Assembly (NCBI GenBank): GCA_028821605.1
Contig: JAPPFM010000040.1
Coordinates: 22,501 to 86,500, forward strand
Source of the DNA: Candidatus Poribacteria bacterium
Lineage (GTDB): Bacteria; Poribacteria; WGA-4E; WGA-3G
Direction of reading: 5' to 3'
DNA length: 64,000 nt
Within the stretch, counting starts at the first letter, position 1, and each line of letters begins with the position of its first letter. The notes beneath the pieces were generated by a model that saw only the letters and a list, made by a program, of their open reading frames with translations, was not told the origin of the DNA and made no database searches. This document shows positions 8,152 through 16,923 of this stretch, piece by piece. The position numbers and the translations under genes are program-made.

Positions 8152-10392
8152 GTGCTAAATCACAACAGAAAAAACATCATGAACCGTTCCTACAGACGAC
8201 AACGTTCCATGCGCGCGCTGCTCTTTGCAGCCGTTATTCATCTCTGCCTCGCCATCGTTTTCACGTTTTCATTCTATACACAGCGGCAGCATAGAAACGA
8301 AGACATACTGGCAGTGGAGTTAATCGATCCGAAAGATGCGCCGGAAAAACGTCGCACCCTCAAACCGCCACCACCCAAAAAACTACGGACACCACAGCAG
8401 ACAGATCCCTCTACCGAGTCAAGCCAGCGACATCTTGACCTGATGGCTTCCGCGAATTTAATCGATGAAACCCTGCGCCAATCCGAGGAGAAACTCCTCC
8501 ATAGCACAACCAGATCCGTGTCCGACACCGAGACAACACTTCCCGATGTGACGACAGAGGCAAAACAGTACAATAGCCGAACAACACCGATTTCAGAAGA
8601 GGTCACAAGTCCTTTTGAAACCACTGCAGGTGCCGGTGTAGATAGTCCACGGCAACGCGTCAAAGGGGACGGTAGTGGTGGATTTCACAAACTGGAATCC
8701 ACGGGCACTTCTGAAATCGGCGCGATTGGCGACGGAGATGGCACCGGCGACGGGGAAGGAACCGGTAAAGGTGATTCTACCAACCCCTTCGCTGAGGCAC
8801 TCAAACGTGTCGCTGACCATATCATTGGAACACGAGAACTCGACAAGGTGAACGTCGTCTTTGTTCTCGATACGAGCGCGAGCATGCGGGATAACATACA
8901 GCAAGTTGCAGCAAACCTGTACGCCATGACCGATGAGTTCGATCTCGTCAATTTAGAGTACCATCTCGGCATGTCAGAATTCAGTGTCCGACGGCAGGGT
9001 CAAAATCTGGAGATTCGCTCTCTGCTTCCCGATGTTGGCATGCTCCGCAGACGGATGCAAAAAGCCACGCTCAGCGGGGACGAGCACGCGCTTGACGCAC
9101 TCACAGATACCCCCTATCGTATAGACTTCCATGCCGATGCGGACAAATACATCATCCTTGTAACCGACGAACCCGCAACCACCGCTTTTAAAAAGGATGG
9201 TGCTTATGAGACGATGCGGGAAAAGGTCATAAAGGAATATCAATTGCAGGAGGTCCGCGTCAACGTCCTTGGAGTTCCAGAACCCTTCCAGCAAGAGTTA
9301 GCGGAGGTGACAGGTGGTCTCTGGCAGCCGATTCCGGGAGGTTTAGGCAGTGCAACGACGCTGCCAAGTGATCGGGTCGCCAACGCAGGATTTCTCAAGG
9401 TATTTCGGGATATTGTCACCGACCTGCGCCGAAACAGCGGCAAATTACTCTTTAGCATGGAGTCTCAATTCGAGGTGCTACTTGAGGACGGCGATATCCC
9501 AATGCAAAAGTTGCTTCGCGAATTCAAGCGAAACGGTATCTCTTTATCCAACGGTGGAAGTCTGTTTAATAATGCCAAAGTCTGGGAGAAAGAAAAGGGA
9601 GATCTGTGGGTAATCACTGATTATGTAAATGGTCGTACTTACACCATCCGCAAAGCTGGTGACAAATTGAACGTCTATGCCGGTGTCTTTCCTGAAAGTT
9701 GGAATCTTTCTGAGAATCTCACCGCAATGCCACAACGACACGGCAGGCGATGGCTCATAAACGACCAGCACAACAAACGTATGTACACCATCCGAAGCGA
9801 AAAGAACCGATTGAACATCTACGATGGCGCAGCACTCAGCGCATCACCGGACAGTGCAGTGAGAGGATTTGAACCGATTGTGGACATCGTCGTTATGCTC
9901 GACTATAGCCGAAGTATGGGCGGCAAATCGCAAGCAATCATGCTCGGCTTGAGCACACTCATCGGTAGGTTAGACATCCTACCCATTAAGTATCGGATCG
10001 GACTCATCCGTTTCGCAGAAGCGAAAGATGCCATCAAGGTTATCAACGGTGCGGTCGTGACGCAGATGCCGCTCAACGAATCCATGCTGGAAAGTTACAT
10101 GGAGGACCCATTTGGTGGAGACGAGCATCTCATCGACGCAATTGTGGAAGGTGTCCCGAAAGTGAAATTCAGTCCGTATGCAAGCCGATTCCTGCTCATC
10201 TTGACAGACGAACCGACGACAGGCAAATATCCACCTGAACGCGCGATTCGTCTATGTCAATCGTTAGGTATTCGTGCCTACATTATCGGGCATCCGCGGG
10301 CTACGGATTTCCAGAAAGCCCTCGTCGAACAGACAGGTGGACGTTTCTTCACAATGCCGAAACATCTAAGCAAAACATATCCAAATCAATAG
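8152..10392 (+). CDS. Inner-membrane-anchored protein with two VWA domains and a TonB-like N terminus
   Basis: 746 residues from GTG 8152, which has GAGGGAT upstream; ATG 8179 is the alternative. Order: a short basic leader, one transmembrane segment (about residues 21-41), a proline/lysine-rich stretch (KPPPPKK) as in TonB-type proteins, a low-complexity Gly/Asp linker (GDGDGTGDGEGTGKG), and a first VWA domain (about 235-425) with the MIDAS motif DTSAS. A middle section carries two repeats of a W-x-I-x-x-x-x-x-R-x-YTIR-x-x-x-x-x-LN-Y unit. A second VWA domain (about 575-746) has MIDAS DYSRS. VWA domains bind partners through a metal ion. A periplasmic scaffold is likely; no neighbour reveals the partner. 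Confidence 0.8.
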   Translation: MLNHNRKNIMNRSYRRQRSMRALLFAAVIHLCLAIVFTFSFYTQRQHRNEDILAVELIDPKDAPEKRRTLKPPPPKKLRTPQQTDPSTESSQRHLDLMASANLIDETLRQSEEKLLHSTTRSVSDTETTLPDVTTEAKQYNSRTTPISEEVTSPFETTAGAGVDSPRQRVKGDGSGGFHKLESTGTSEIGAIGDGDGTGDGEGTGKGDSTNPFAEALKRVADHIIGTRELDKVNVVFVLDTSASMRDNIQQVAANLYAMTDEFDLVNLEYHLGMSEFSVRRQGQNLEIRSLLPDVGMLRRRMQKATLSGDEHALDALTDTPYRIDFHADADKYIILVTDEPATTAFKKDGAYETMREKVIKEYQLQEVRVNVLGVPEPFQQELAEVTGGLWQPIPGGLGSATTLPSDRVANAGFLKVFRDIVTDLRRNSGKLLFSMESQFEVLLEDGDIPMQKLLREFKRNGISLSNGGSLFNNAKVWEKEKGDLWVITDYVNGRTYTIRKAGDKLNVYAGVFPESWNLSENLTAMPQRHGRRWLINDQHNKRMYTIRSEKNRLNIYDGAALSASPDSAVRGFEPIVDIVVMLDYSRSMGGKSQAIMLGLSTLIGRLDILPIKYRIGLIRFAEAKDAIKVINGAVVTQMPLNESMLESYMEDPFGGDEHLIDAIVEGVPKVKFSPYASRFLLILTDEPTTGKYPPERAIRLCQSLGIRAYIIGHPRATDFQKALVEQTGGRFFTMPKHLSKTYPNQ

Positions 10393-10425
10393 TTATCAGT
10401 CGTCAGTTGTCAGTTATCAGTTAAA
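10393..10425 (+). repeat. cagttatcagttgtcag-type dispersed repeat
   Basis: Short direct repeats of the words cagt-tatcagt and cgtcagttgtcag between two genes. The same family recurs at 12319-12365, 25383-25418, 30243-30265, 32277-32460, 33541-33560, 61100-61137 and 62968-63000. Confidence 0.7.
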
Positions 10426-10452
10426 GAGAATGTTGATGTCGTCAAAACCACT

Positions 10453-11637
10453 ATGAACACAACAATCCACACACACATAGAACACCTATCCAACCAACTG
10501 ATAAAACGATCCGATCTCCAACCCAACACCGATTGGGTGAAACAGGCACTCTTCAATGTGCCGCGTCACTACTTCATCGAACAATACTACGACGACGGGG
10601 CACCCGATGGAATCGTTCAGGTTGGATCACCAACCCCCACACCAGAACAACTGGAACAAATCTACTCCGATAGAGGCATGATGATCCGAGAGGAACCACA
10701 CAGCGCAGCCTCCCAACCCAATCTTATCTTCGGCATGCTAAGGGATCTCCAACTGACCCATGGACACAAAGTTTTAGAAGTTGGAACAGGAAGCGGCTGG
10801 AACGCAGGACTGATTGCGTTCACTGTAGGAGACGACAGCCTCGTCCACTCCATCGACCTCCAAGCGGACTTGGTGGAGAAAGCGCGACACCATCTGAACT
10901 CCGTCGGATTTAATCGTGTCAACCTGAAAGCCGGTGATGGTGGACTTGGATGGGACGGAGAGACCTTCGATCGAATAATCGTTACAGTCGGTTCCGCCGA
11001 TATTCCACCAGCGTGGATTCAATCCTTGACAGACGATGGGATTTTGGTGATGCCACTTAAGACAAAGGGGGTGGGCGACCCAATCCTTCAGCTCCACAAA
11101 CAGGGTAACAAATTGACAGGAAAATTCACGCAAGGGGCGGGTTTCATGAACCTACAAGGCAACTTCAAGTCTGATTCCGAGAACGCGCTGGAGCCATCTT
11201 CGGATCCAGTTGTAGAAGCCTTATTGCAAGAGGAACCGACAACCGTTCCATTTTCGACAGTTTTTGGAACCGATTGTGCCTTTTGGCTCCGCCTAAACGG
11301 AGTACCGATGCAAACGCTTTGGGAATACAAAGGGCAACGCGGAATGTATCCTGTCCTGCTGGATAAAGAATTGCCTGCCTTATATGTTCCCCAATCCGTA
11401 TACTCCACTAAGACCGGAAAGCGTATGGATGTCTACGGCAATCCACAACTTGTGGACCGCTTCATCGAAGGAATAGAGGAATGGGTGAGTGTTGGAAGCC
11501 CTAAACTCACAGATTATCACATCGAACTCATTAATTCTGCCGAGTTAAACGACACGACACTTTATCATTATATCGACCAGAGACCGAATGCAACACTGCG
11601 GTTCTCTTTGAAGGATGCTTCAACATCACGGGATTAA
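10453..11637 (+). CDS. Protein-L-isoaspartate O-methyltransferase family protein
   Basis: 394 residues, about twice the length of classical Pcm. The N-terminal 220 residues hold the SAM-dependent fold: the PCMT-type substrate loop SQPNLIFGML, motif I VLEVGTGSGWNAGLIA near residue 110, HSIDLQ (motif post I), AGDGGLGW and FDRIIVTVGS. Classical Pcm repairs isoaspartyl residues by carboxyl methylation. The remaining ~170 residues are an extra domain I do not recognise; similar extensions occur in PCMT-like enzymes working on other peptide substrates. No signal peptide, so it is cytosolic. It stands alone between dispersed repeats. Repair and peptide modification are both possible. Confidence 0.8.
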   Translation: MNTTIHTHIEHLSNQLIKRSDLQPNTDWVKQALFNVPRHYFIEQYYDDGAPDGIVQVGSPTPTPEQLEQIYSDRGMMIREEPHSAASQPNLIFGMLRDLQLTHGHKVLEVGTGSGWNAGLIAFTVGDDSLVHSIDLQADLVEKARHHLNSVGFNRVNLKAGDGGLGWDGETFDRIIVTVGSADIPPAWIQSLTDDGILVMPLKTKGVGDPILQLHKQGNKLTGKFTQGAGFMNLQGNFKSDSENALEPSSDPVVEALLQEEPTTVPFSTVFGTDCAFWLRLNGVPMQTLWEYKGQRGMYPVLLDKELPALYVPQSVYSTKTGKRMDVYGNPQLVDRFIEGIEEWVSVGSPKLTDYHIELINSAELNDTTLYHYIDQRPNATLRFSLKDASTSRD

Positions 11638-11650
11638 AACCGATCCAACA

Positions 11651-11774
11651 GTCATGGTAAAGTTCACAATTATTTCAACATTACGGGAAGGCGAGGATAC
11701 AATCCTCGCCAGCGGCAGTGAGAGTTTCCTTTACTGGAAGACTGCCTACATATTTTCGACTCTACTATAATAAC
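11651..11774. mobile_element. MITE-like element (family A, copy 1)
   Basis: About 124 bases. The left end (TCATGGTAAAGTTCACAATTA) and right end (CATATTTTCGACTCTACTATAAT) resemble the ends of the copy at 40539-40682. The centre holds a perfect inverted pair GGCGAGGAT / ATCCTCGCC. No coding capacity. It places a decayed TATAAT-like end 25 bases upstream of the moaB/mogA-like gene. Confidence 0.6.
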
Positions 11775-11794
11775 CGAAAGGAGATGACATTATA

Positions 11795-12316
11795 ATGTCA
11801 ACAACTTCTACAAGTACACAACAACACCGAGAAATGGCAACCGAAGAGGGACCTGTCGCCGTGGCGATCGTCACCGTCAGCGACACACGCACCCCCGAAA
11901 CTGACAAAAACGCAGCATTCCTACGCGAACAACTCGCCGCAGAGGGAAACAGCGTCACCGCGTATCAAATCATTAAAGACGAACCCGACCAAGTGGCATC
12001 GGTATTAGATGAAATGGCGGAAAGCGATGCCCAGGTCATCCTTTTCAACGGTGGCACCGGCATCGCCCCGCGCGACACCACATTCGATATTCTCAATCGG
12101 AAGTTGGAAAAGACGCTCCCTGGATTTGGCGAACTCTTTCGGATGTTCAGTTACGATCAAGTCGGCGCAGCAGCGATGCTTTCACGAGCGACCGCGGGTG
12201 TCTACCGCGGGAAAGTGGTTATTTCTACACCCGGCTCAACCGCTGCGGTGCAATTGGCATGGGAAAAACTGATTGGACCAGAATTGCAACATCTGGCATG
12301 GGAAGTCGGACGCTAA
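11795..12316 (+). CDS. Molybdenum cofactor biosynthesis protein, MoaB/MogA family
   Basis: 173 residues with an AAAGGAGA site before the ATG. The single MoCF-binding domain shows [14 protein letters not shown] at residues ~28-41, the molybdopterin-binding [12 protein letters not shown] loop near 85, and [18 protein letters not shown] near the end. Family knowledge: these proteins adenylate molybdopterin (MogA) or are close relatives of unclear necessity (MoaB). No other moa/moe gene lies in the window, so the subfamily cannot be settled by context. It ends against a noncoding repeat block and converges with the EcfT gene. Confidence 0.87.
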   Translation: MSTTSTSTQQHREMATEEGPVAVAIVTVSDTRTPETDKNAAFLREQLAAEGNSVTAYQIIKDEPDQVASVLDEMAESDAQVILFNGGTGIAPRDTTFDILNRKLEKTLPGFGELFRMFSYDQVGAAAMLSRATAGVYRGKVVISTPGSTAAVQLAWEKLIGPELQHLAWEVGR

Positions 12317-12364
12317 AAATGTTATCGGTTTTCAGTTATCAGTTTATTGCCAACAACTGATAAC

Positions 12365-12420
12365 TTTAACCATCAACTCGTCTACAGATACTTTTGCTAA
12401 GGCACGAGTTGATGGTTAAA
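12365..12420. repeat. Perfect 17-bp inverted repeat between convergent genes
   Basis: TTTAACCATCAACTCGT (12365-12381) and ACGAGTTGATGGTTAAA (12404-12420) are exact reverse complements around a 22-base loop. A second pair, GTTATCAGTT / AACTGATAAC, sits just to the left. No T-run follows, so it is not a standard terminator, although it may act as one between moaB/mogA and ecfT. Confidence 0.75.
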
Positions 12421-12425
12421 ACTAT

Positions 12426-13283
12426 TCACAATATTTCGCGCGTAAATGTATAAACCTCCCGCAACCACGACGCATAATAGATACCGTTCGCATAACAGAA
12501 ATAGAGCAGCTTCAATCCGACGATACCAACCAAACAGGCAGATAAAACAGCGAGCAGTCCAAAATCCAACGCCCCCATCTTCAAAGCCCGCAACGATGTC
12601 CGTTGCACCGCTGCTTCCGGCGAAAACCCTCGACTTTCAACAGATTCACCGAGATGTGTCGCGTGCCGGATATTGCCCGCCAAGATCGGTCGGAAACTAT
12701 TGAGAACCCCCCGACAGGTCGCCAACAAATTCAATCGGAGATACCGGAACCCTCTGAGCCTTTGAGAACGGAAGACAGCCGCTGCCTCATTTGCAATCAC
12801 CGGAATGAAATGTAGGGCAGTCGTCACCATAAAAGCGAGGGTCGCTGGCACCCGTAACTGTGCTAACGCGAGGAGCAGATCCCGCGGTTGCGTCGTCCAG
12901 ACGATGAAACATCCGATCACAAGCGTTGTGTTAAAACGAAGGGATTGGACAATCCCGTGAAAGAGTCCCTCCCGATAGACGCGAATACCGCCCGTCATCT
13001 TCCCGAAGACCGGAAATTCCGCTGGCACGAGCGTAAACAGTACTGTGCGCGGAAACTCGTTATAGAAGATCGCCTGACTGTAAATTAATCCCCACGTCGT
13101 GAAAAAGAGAAAGACGCAAAGCAACCCGATCTGTCGCCATGTCGGGATGGATAACGCTACAAGCGCGAGGCTCCCCAAAAAACAGACGAACAGTGCCGTT
13201 GGACTGTCCAGCAAAATGACGAGACATCCACCTATCAGCATCATCAATATTTTCGTGCGGGGTTCCAGTTTAGTATTCTGCAT
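12426..13283 (-). CDS. EcfT/CbiQ-type energy-coupling factor transporter transmembrane protein
   Basis: 285 residues from the ATG at 13283; a longer reading to 13337 is poor. Five to six hydrophobic spans are visible: ILMMLIGGCLVILL, LFVCFLGSLALVALS, LLCVFLFFTTWGLI, TLVIGCFIVW and FGLLAVLSACLVGIVG. Two short charged motifs of the coupling helices follow, SQRLRG and ESRGF, corresponding to the paired A-R-G signatures of EcfT. EcfT links the ABC ATPases EcfA/EcfA' to a substrate-binding S component for vitamins or Co/Ni. Neither partner lies in this window, so the substrate is unknown and subunits would have to come from elsewhere. Confidence 0.83.
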   Translation of the reverse strand: MQNTKLEPRTKILMMLIGGCLVILLDSPTALFVCFLGSLALVALSIPTWRQIGLLCVFLFFTTWGLIYSQAIFYNEFPRTVLFTLVPAEFPVFGKMTGGIRVYREGLFHGIVQSLRFNTTLVIGCFIVWTTQPRDLLLALAQLRVPATLAFMVTTALHFIPVIANEAAAVFRSQRLRGFRYLRLNLLATCRGVLNSFRPILAGNIRHATHLGESVESRGFSPEAAVQRTSLRALKMGALDFGLLAVLSACLVGIVGLKLLYFCYANGIYYASWLREVYTFTREIL

Positions 13284-13349
13284 TGTATGATTTTCCGTTT
13301 GATCTCCCAGACAAGTATAGCAGCCCCATTCCCTCATTTACCAATTAAT

Positions 13350-13378
13350 TTGACTGAGAAACCGGATTCGAGTATAAT
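13350..13378 (+). promoter_or_regulatory. Promoter for the STAS anti-sigma antagonist gene
   Basis: TTGACT (13350-13355), a 17-base spacer and a perfect TATAAT (13373-13378), 100 bases before the ATG at 13478. Confidence 0.65.
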
Positions 13379-13477
13379 CCGTATTAGGGCAAATTTATTC
13401 TATGAGAATATGTCCCAACCCCAATTTCTATGATTGAATCTATATTTTTGTTCAGGGTAAAACAAAAGGAGAAAATA

Positions 13478-13819
13478 ATGGCAACAGAAATTCGTGAGCA
13501 AGACGGTGTTACGGTTATAGAACCCAGCGGAAGGATAATGGGTGCCGCGGTATCAGAACTTCGGGAAACAATCTCGCAACAGATAGAGGCTGCCGATACA
13601 CCGCGCATCCTCATTAATTTTGCGGATGTCAATCAGGTCGACAGTGGAGGACTCGGTGCCCTTATGGAGGCACGTGCCTTGGCAAACCAAAAGCAAGGAC
13701 GCATCGGTGTCATCAATGTCGGGGAAAACATCAAAAACCTACTCGTTCTGAGTCGAATCGTGAGTCAGTTCGAACATTTTGATAACGAGGATGCCGCAAT
13801 TTCGGAACTATCCGCTTAG
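13478..13819 (+). CDS. Anti-sigma factor antagonist (STAS domain)
   Basis: 113 residues from ATG 13478, with AAAGGAG upstream. A single STAS domain fills the protein: TVIEPSGRIMG, ILINFADVNQVDSGGLGALMEA, and GRIGVINVGENIKNLLVLSRI. The Ser of DSGGLG aligns with the serine phosphorylated by the partner kinase in SpoIIAA/RsbV proteins. In the family the unphosphorylated protein frees a sigma factor or another target from its anti-sigma kinase. No kinase or sigma factor is next to it, so the target is unknown. It has its own promoter and terminator and is probably monocistronic. Confidence 0.88.
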   Translation: MATEIREQDGVTVIEPSGRIMGAAVSELRETISQQIEAADTPRILINFADVNQVDSGGLGALMEARALANQKQGRIGVINVGENIKNLLVLSRIVSQFEHFDNEDAAISELSA

Positions 13820-13844
13820 AATCCAATAGTCATGTCAAACAACA

Positions 13845-13872
13845 GGGGCTGGTCCAACCAGTCCCTTTTTTT
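13845..13872 (+). terminator. Rho-independent terminator after the STAS gene
   Basis: GGGGCTGG pairs with CCAGTCCC around a five-base loop, followed by seven T. It begins 26 bases after the stop codon. Confidence 0.85.
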
Positions 13873-13915
13873 ATTTGTAAGCAGGGTTTTCACAAGAAAA
13901 CAAGACGCAAACCAG

Positions 13916-16585
13916 TTAGCAAACCAACGTTACGACAACAGATTCCTGACCCTCCGCATAAGGCACGACCCACTCAAGCTGCTCACCACACGTGACATGC
14001 CCCGCACTACACTCGTAGGAACCCGCTGCCATCCCCCGGATAGAGATATGCACACATTCTGCATGCTTGGACGGCTTCGACAAAACCAGCTTCAACCGCC
14101 GCAAATCCTTCGTAAGTGTCGCCTTCTCAATACGCGCCTTCACCGTCTCCAACGCCACGCCGAGCGGCACAAAAGAAGCCCTGACACCTAAACCATCTTG
14201 CGGGACCAGCGTGTAATCGTTCGCCGTTTCAGCGACAGCACACCCGTAGCCGACAAGCCCAAAATCCGGATCCTGAACGAGAGAGGATTTCAGCATACTC
14301 AAGTTGCCGTAGAGTCCCATACCCACCTCACCGGAGAAACAGCCGTTCCGGTAGTAGTTATATTCCGGCGACCCCTTCTCCGGCGGATTGAACCGCCACT
14401 CCCGACCGTTGTACCCCTTACCTGACGGGTCCACACAACTCCAGACCGCTAAAGTAGCACCGTAAGCCTTCTGTAGGAAATGCAAATCTCCCGTCTGTTC
14501 GTATTGATCGAAAAGCGGGCGCGCCAGCAGCGGTGTCGGGTAGCACCCAATATACCGCATATTCGTGCAGTAGGAGAACCACATCGGGGTGGCATCGCGA
14601 CTTGCGAGGATTGTAGCCACAGTCCGCTTCTTCAGGGGTTCATCGTCAGCAACCTGCGCCAAGTAGTATAACGCCGCCTTCGAGGCGTGATCGAAACAAT
14701 ACTCCGATGCGAACGGATATTCCTCCTCAAGAAAAAACGGGAGACACCCCTCAATAGCGTCTCGGAGCGTCTGGTATTCAGCCTCCATCCCCTCCATCTT
14801 CAACGATCTCAGGAGATGTGCCAGAATCGGCGATCCCATCGGTGCATGCGTTTTCGACATATTGCCGCGATGGTAATCGATGTAATTCTTCGTCTCATAG
14901 ACACTCTCGTAGGTAGAATCGAGATAGGAAGCGAGCGCAGTGTTATAGGCGAGATCGAGATACTCCAACGGCGGACGGCTCGTCTGTATCCCATGCAACG
15001 TGGTGATCCGATACATCTGATAATAGATGTTGTAGACGTGCGGATAGTTATAGATACGCCAGACGTAATCCCATCGCCGCCACGAACCCTCCCGCAGCCC
15101 GATGAGCGAGTTCAGCACCTGATAGTTGTCTTTGCCCTGCAGTTTGCCGTAGAGGAAATTCTCAATAAATTCATCAAGGGCATGAATTTCCCGTTCGTCA
15201 GGATAATAGGCGTTTTTCCCAGCGAGGAATACAGGTGGTGCGAAACACCGGTCATCGCTGCCTCCCATATCAATCGAACCACAGGGTGCCTCCTCTTCCA
15301 CAATGAGCCTCTCAGCCTCGTTGTTCCAGATACGAAAACTATATTGACAGAGGTCGTCCGGATCCTCAACCCGCTGATTCTCGACAATGAATTTCGCACG
15401 CGCTTTCATCAAATCTTCTATCGCTGCAATCCCGTTGAACAGCAGGTGTGTCCATTCACCATTTCCGTAACGGATTGTCACCTTCTGCTCTCCCATCGAA
15501 GTGAGACGAACGGTATACGTATGGCGGTCGCCCATCATTGCGACAGGTTCAACGTCGATGCCCCCGTCCGTCTCAATAGCCGTAATCCGTTTTTGGCATC
15601 GGAGCAGAAGATGCGCTGTCGTGTTTATCGGTAGTACCATTCCCGGCACGATCTTCACAGCAATGTTCCCATTCTGATACAACGTCTCGTTGACATCGGC
15701 GTAGTTCTTAATACGACACAGCCTAAATGCGAAAGTCTGTTTTTCTCCCGGTGCCAAAGTAAGCGAGCGATGTCCGTTATACCAAGGCTCAACCGCTGTC
15801 GCCTCGGAAAACAGGTAAAACATGGAACCCTCACCCCTCATCATCTCGGTGTTTGGGAATAATCCATACCCTGAAATTGCCTCAAGCGCAGTGTCACCCT
15901 GCGGAATAAAGAGTAAATGGTCGCCTTTACCGCTCGCACGGGTTGCAAGGATATAGGACGAATGCCCGGAAACAAACGAACTCTCAATCACGCGTTGCTC
16001 AAAGACATACTTCGTAGACTCAATTGACCTGTGGTTGAATCCCTGCTTCTCATCACCGATGTTGTAATTCGTATTCAGCGTGATCGGCAATCCCAACTCA
16101 CCAATTTCGACCCGTGCCTGCGTCCTGTTCTCAAGCGTGATCGTCCACAGAATCGCATCGTCGCCAAATTCATAACGTTGCTCAATATTGAGATGCTGAA
16201 GCCCACCTCGGTTGACAGAATCGCCTGCATAACGGGTCGTTATCGAATCGTCGTCATAAGTCACCGTGCGGACATCGTCGCTGAGGAAGGTGTGCATCGC
16301 GCACCATTCTGTCTGATCCTCAAGGCGTGCTTTCAGTACAATATCGCCAGTCCAGCAGTGCATCGGGATGCGCTGTGCCTTTTCTGGGACGTGCCGTTGC
16401 TTCCACCAGATATTGAGGCGCATGTTCTGTTCATTCCCGAAGAAGTTCGTGTCTTGCGTGTCCTCTGTCAGGTATAAGCCTTTGATAACACCGCTCCGTC
16501 TGTCCACATCGAGGATGTAATGTTCATTTGTTAAACGGAGATAGGCATCGTGGGGGGTATAGCGTGCGTATCGGACCTGTAGCAT
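13916..16585 (-). CDS. Large DUF5695-like protein, putative carbohydrate-active enzyme
   Basis: 889 residues, no signal peptide. The N-terminal ~380 residues look like a beta-sandwich super-domain (LRLTNEHYILDVD, ILWTITLENRTQARVEIGELG). The C-terminal half is rich in aromatic residues and helices in the style of an (alpha/alpha)6 barrel (WRRWDYVWRIYNYPHVYNIYY, YLDLAYNTALASYLD, DHASKAALYYLAQ). This arrangement resembles DUF5695 proteins and the fold of several polysaccharide-processing glycosidases; I assign the family from memory with moderate certainty. Candidate acidic catalytic residues cannot be fixed by eye. It is a lone minus-strand gene downstream of a repeat-filled gap. Substrate unknown. 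Confidence 0.6.
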   Translation of the reverse strand: MLQVRYARYTPHDAYLRLTNEHYILDVDRRSGVIKGLYLTEDTQDTNFFGNEQNMRLNIWWKQRHVPEKAQRIPMHCWTGDIVLKARLEDQTEWCAMHTFLSDDVRTVTYDDDSITTRYAGDSVNRGGLQHLNIEQRYEFGDDAILWTITLENRTQARVEIGELGLPITLNTNYNIGDEKQGFNHRSIESTKYVFEQRVIESSFVSGHSSYILATRASGKGDHLLFIPQGDTALEAISGYGLFPNTEMMRGEGSMFYLFSEATAVEPWYNGHRSLTLAPGEKQTFAFRLCRIKNYADVNETLYQNGNIAVKIVPGMVLPINTTAHLLLRCQKRITAIETDGGIDVEPVAMMGDRHTYTVRLTSMGEQKVTIRYGNGEWTHLLFNGIAAIEDLMKARAKFIVENQRVEDPDDLCQYSFRIWNNEAERLIVEEEAPCGSIDMGGSDDRCFAPPVFLAGKNAYYPDEREIHALDEFIENFLYGKLQGKDNYQVLNSLIGLREGSWRRWDYVWRIYNYPHVYNIYYQMYRITTLHGIQTSRPPLEYLDLAYNTALASYLDSTYESVYETKNYIDYHRGNMSKTHAPMGSPILAHLLRSLKMEGMEAEYQTLRDAIEGCLPFFLEEEYPFASEYCFDHASKAALYYLAQVADDEPLKKRTVATILASRDATPMWFSYCTNMRYIGCYPTPLLARPLFDQYEQTGDLHFLQKAYGATLAVWSCVDPSGKGYNGREWRFNPPEKGSPEYNYYRNGCFSGEVGMGLYGNLSMLKSSLVQDPDFGLVGYGCAVAETANDYTLVPQDGLGVRASFVPLGVALETVKARIEKATLTKDLRRLKLVLSKPSKHAECVHISIRGMAAGSYECSAGHVTCGEQLEWVVPYAEGQESVVVTLVC

Positions 16586-16923
16586 AGTATTTGCTCACTT
16601 TCGGTTTTAACTTGAGAATACCCGCTCCGATAGAATCTGTCAAGAAAAAACAAATCTCCTGTAGGAGGTATCTCCGAATCCCGACGCTTCAAAACCCTCT
16701 TCTTGTAGGAGGGATCTCCCGATCGCGACTCTACACAAATACCGCCCTTCCAAGACTGAAAACACCGAAATACAAACAGCCAGCAAAATCCGCGCAATCC
16801 ACGGCATCCGTGATAATCCGCGATTCAGATAAATGTTTCTATTGACATCCTCCGCGATTCATGATAAACTTCGGCGTATCCAAACGACTCTCACAGAAAA
16901 TTCTATAACGAAGGAGACGATCA
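16586..16923. repeat. Repeat-filled intergenic region
   Basis: 338 bases without a gene. Two copies of a tgtaggagg-t/g-atctccgaatcccgacgct unit lie at 16661-16690 and 16704-16733. They are followed by a ccgcgcaatccacggcatccgtgataatccgcgattcagat block (16789-16830) that recurs at 58253-58299. The promoter for the dehydrogenase lies at its right end. Confidence 0.7.
16842..16870 (+). promoter_or_regulatory. Promoter for the D-2-hydroxyacid dehydrogenase gene
   Basis: TTGACA (16842-16847), a 17-base spacer and TAAACT (16865-16870), about 54 bases before the ATG at 16924. Confidence 0.6.

Noticed and set aside
14687..15634. 315-codon plus-strand frame opposite the DUF5695-like gene.
   Set aside because: Composition is Arg/Ile/His-rich shadow of the well-formed minus-strand protein, with no domain and no ribosome site.
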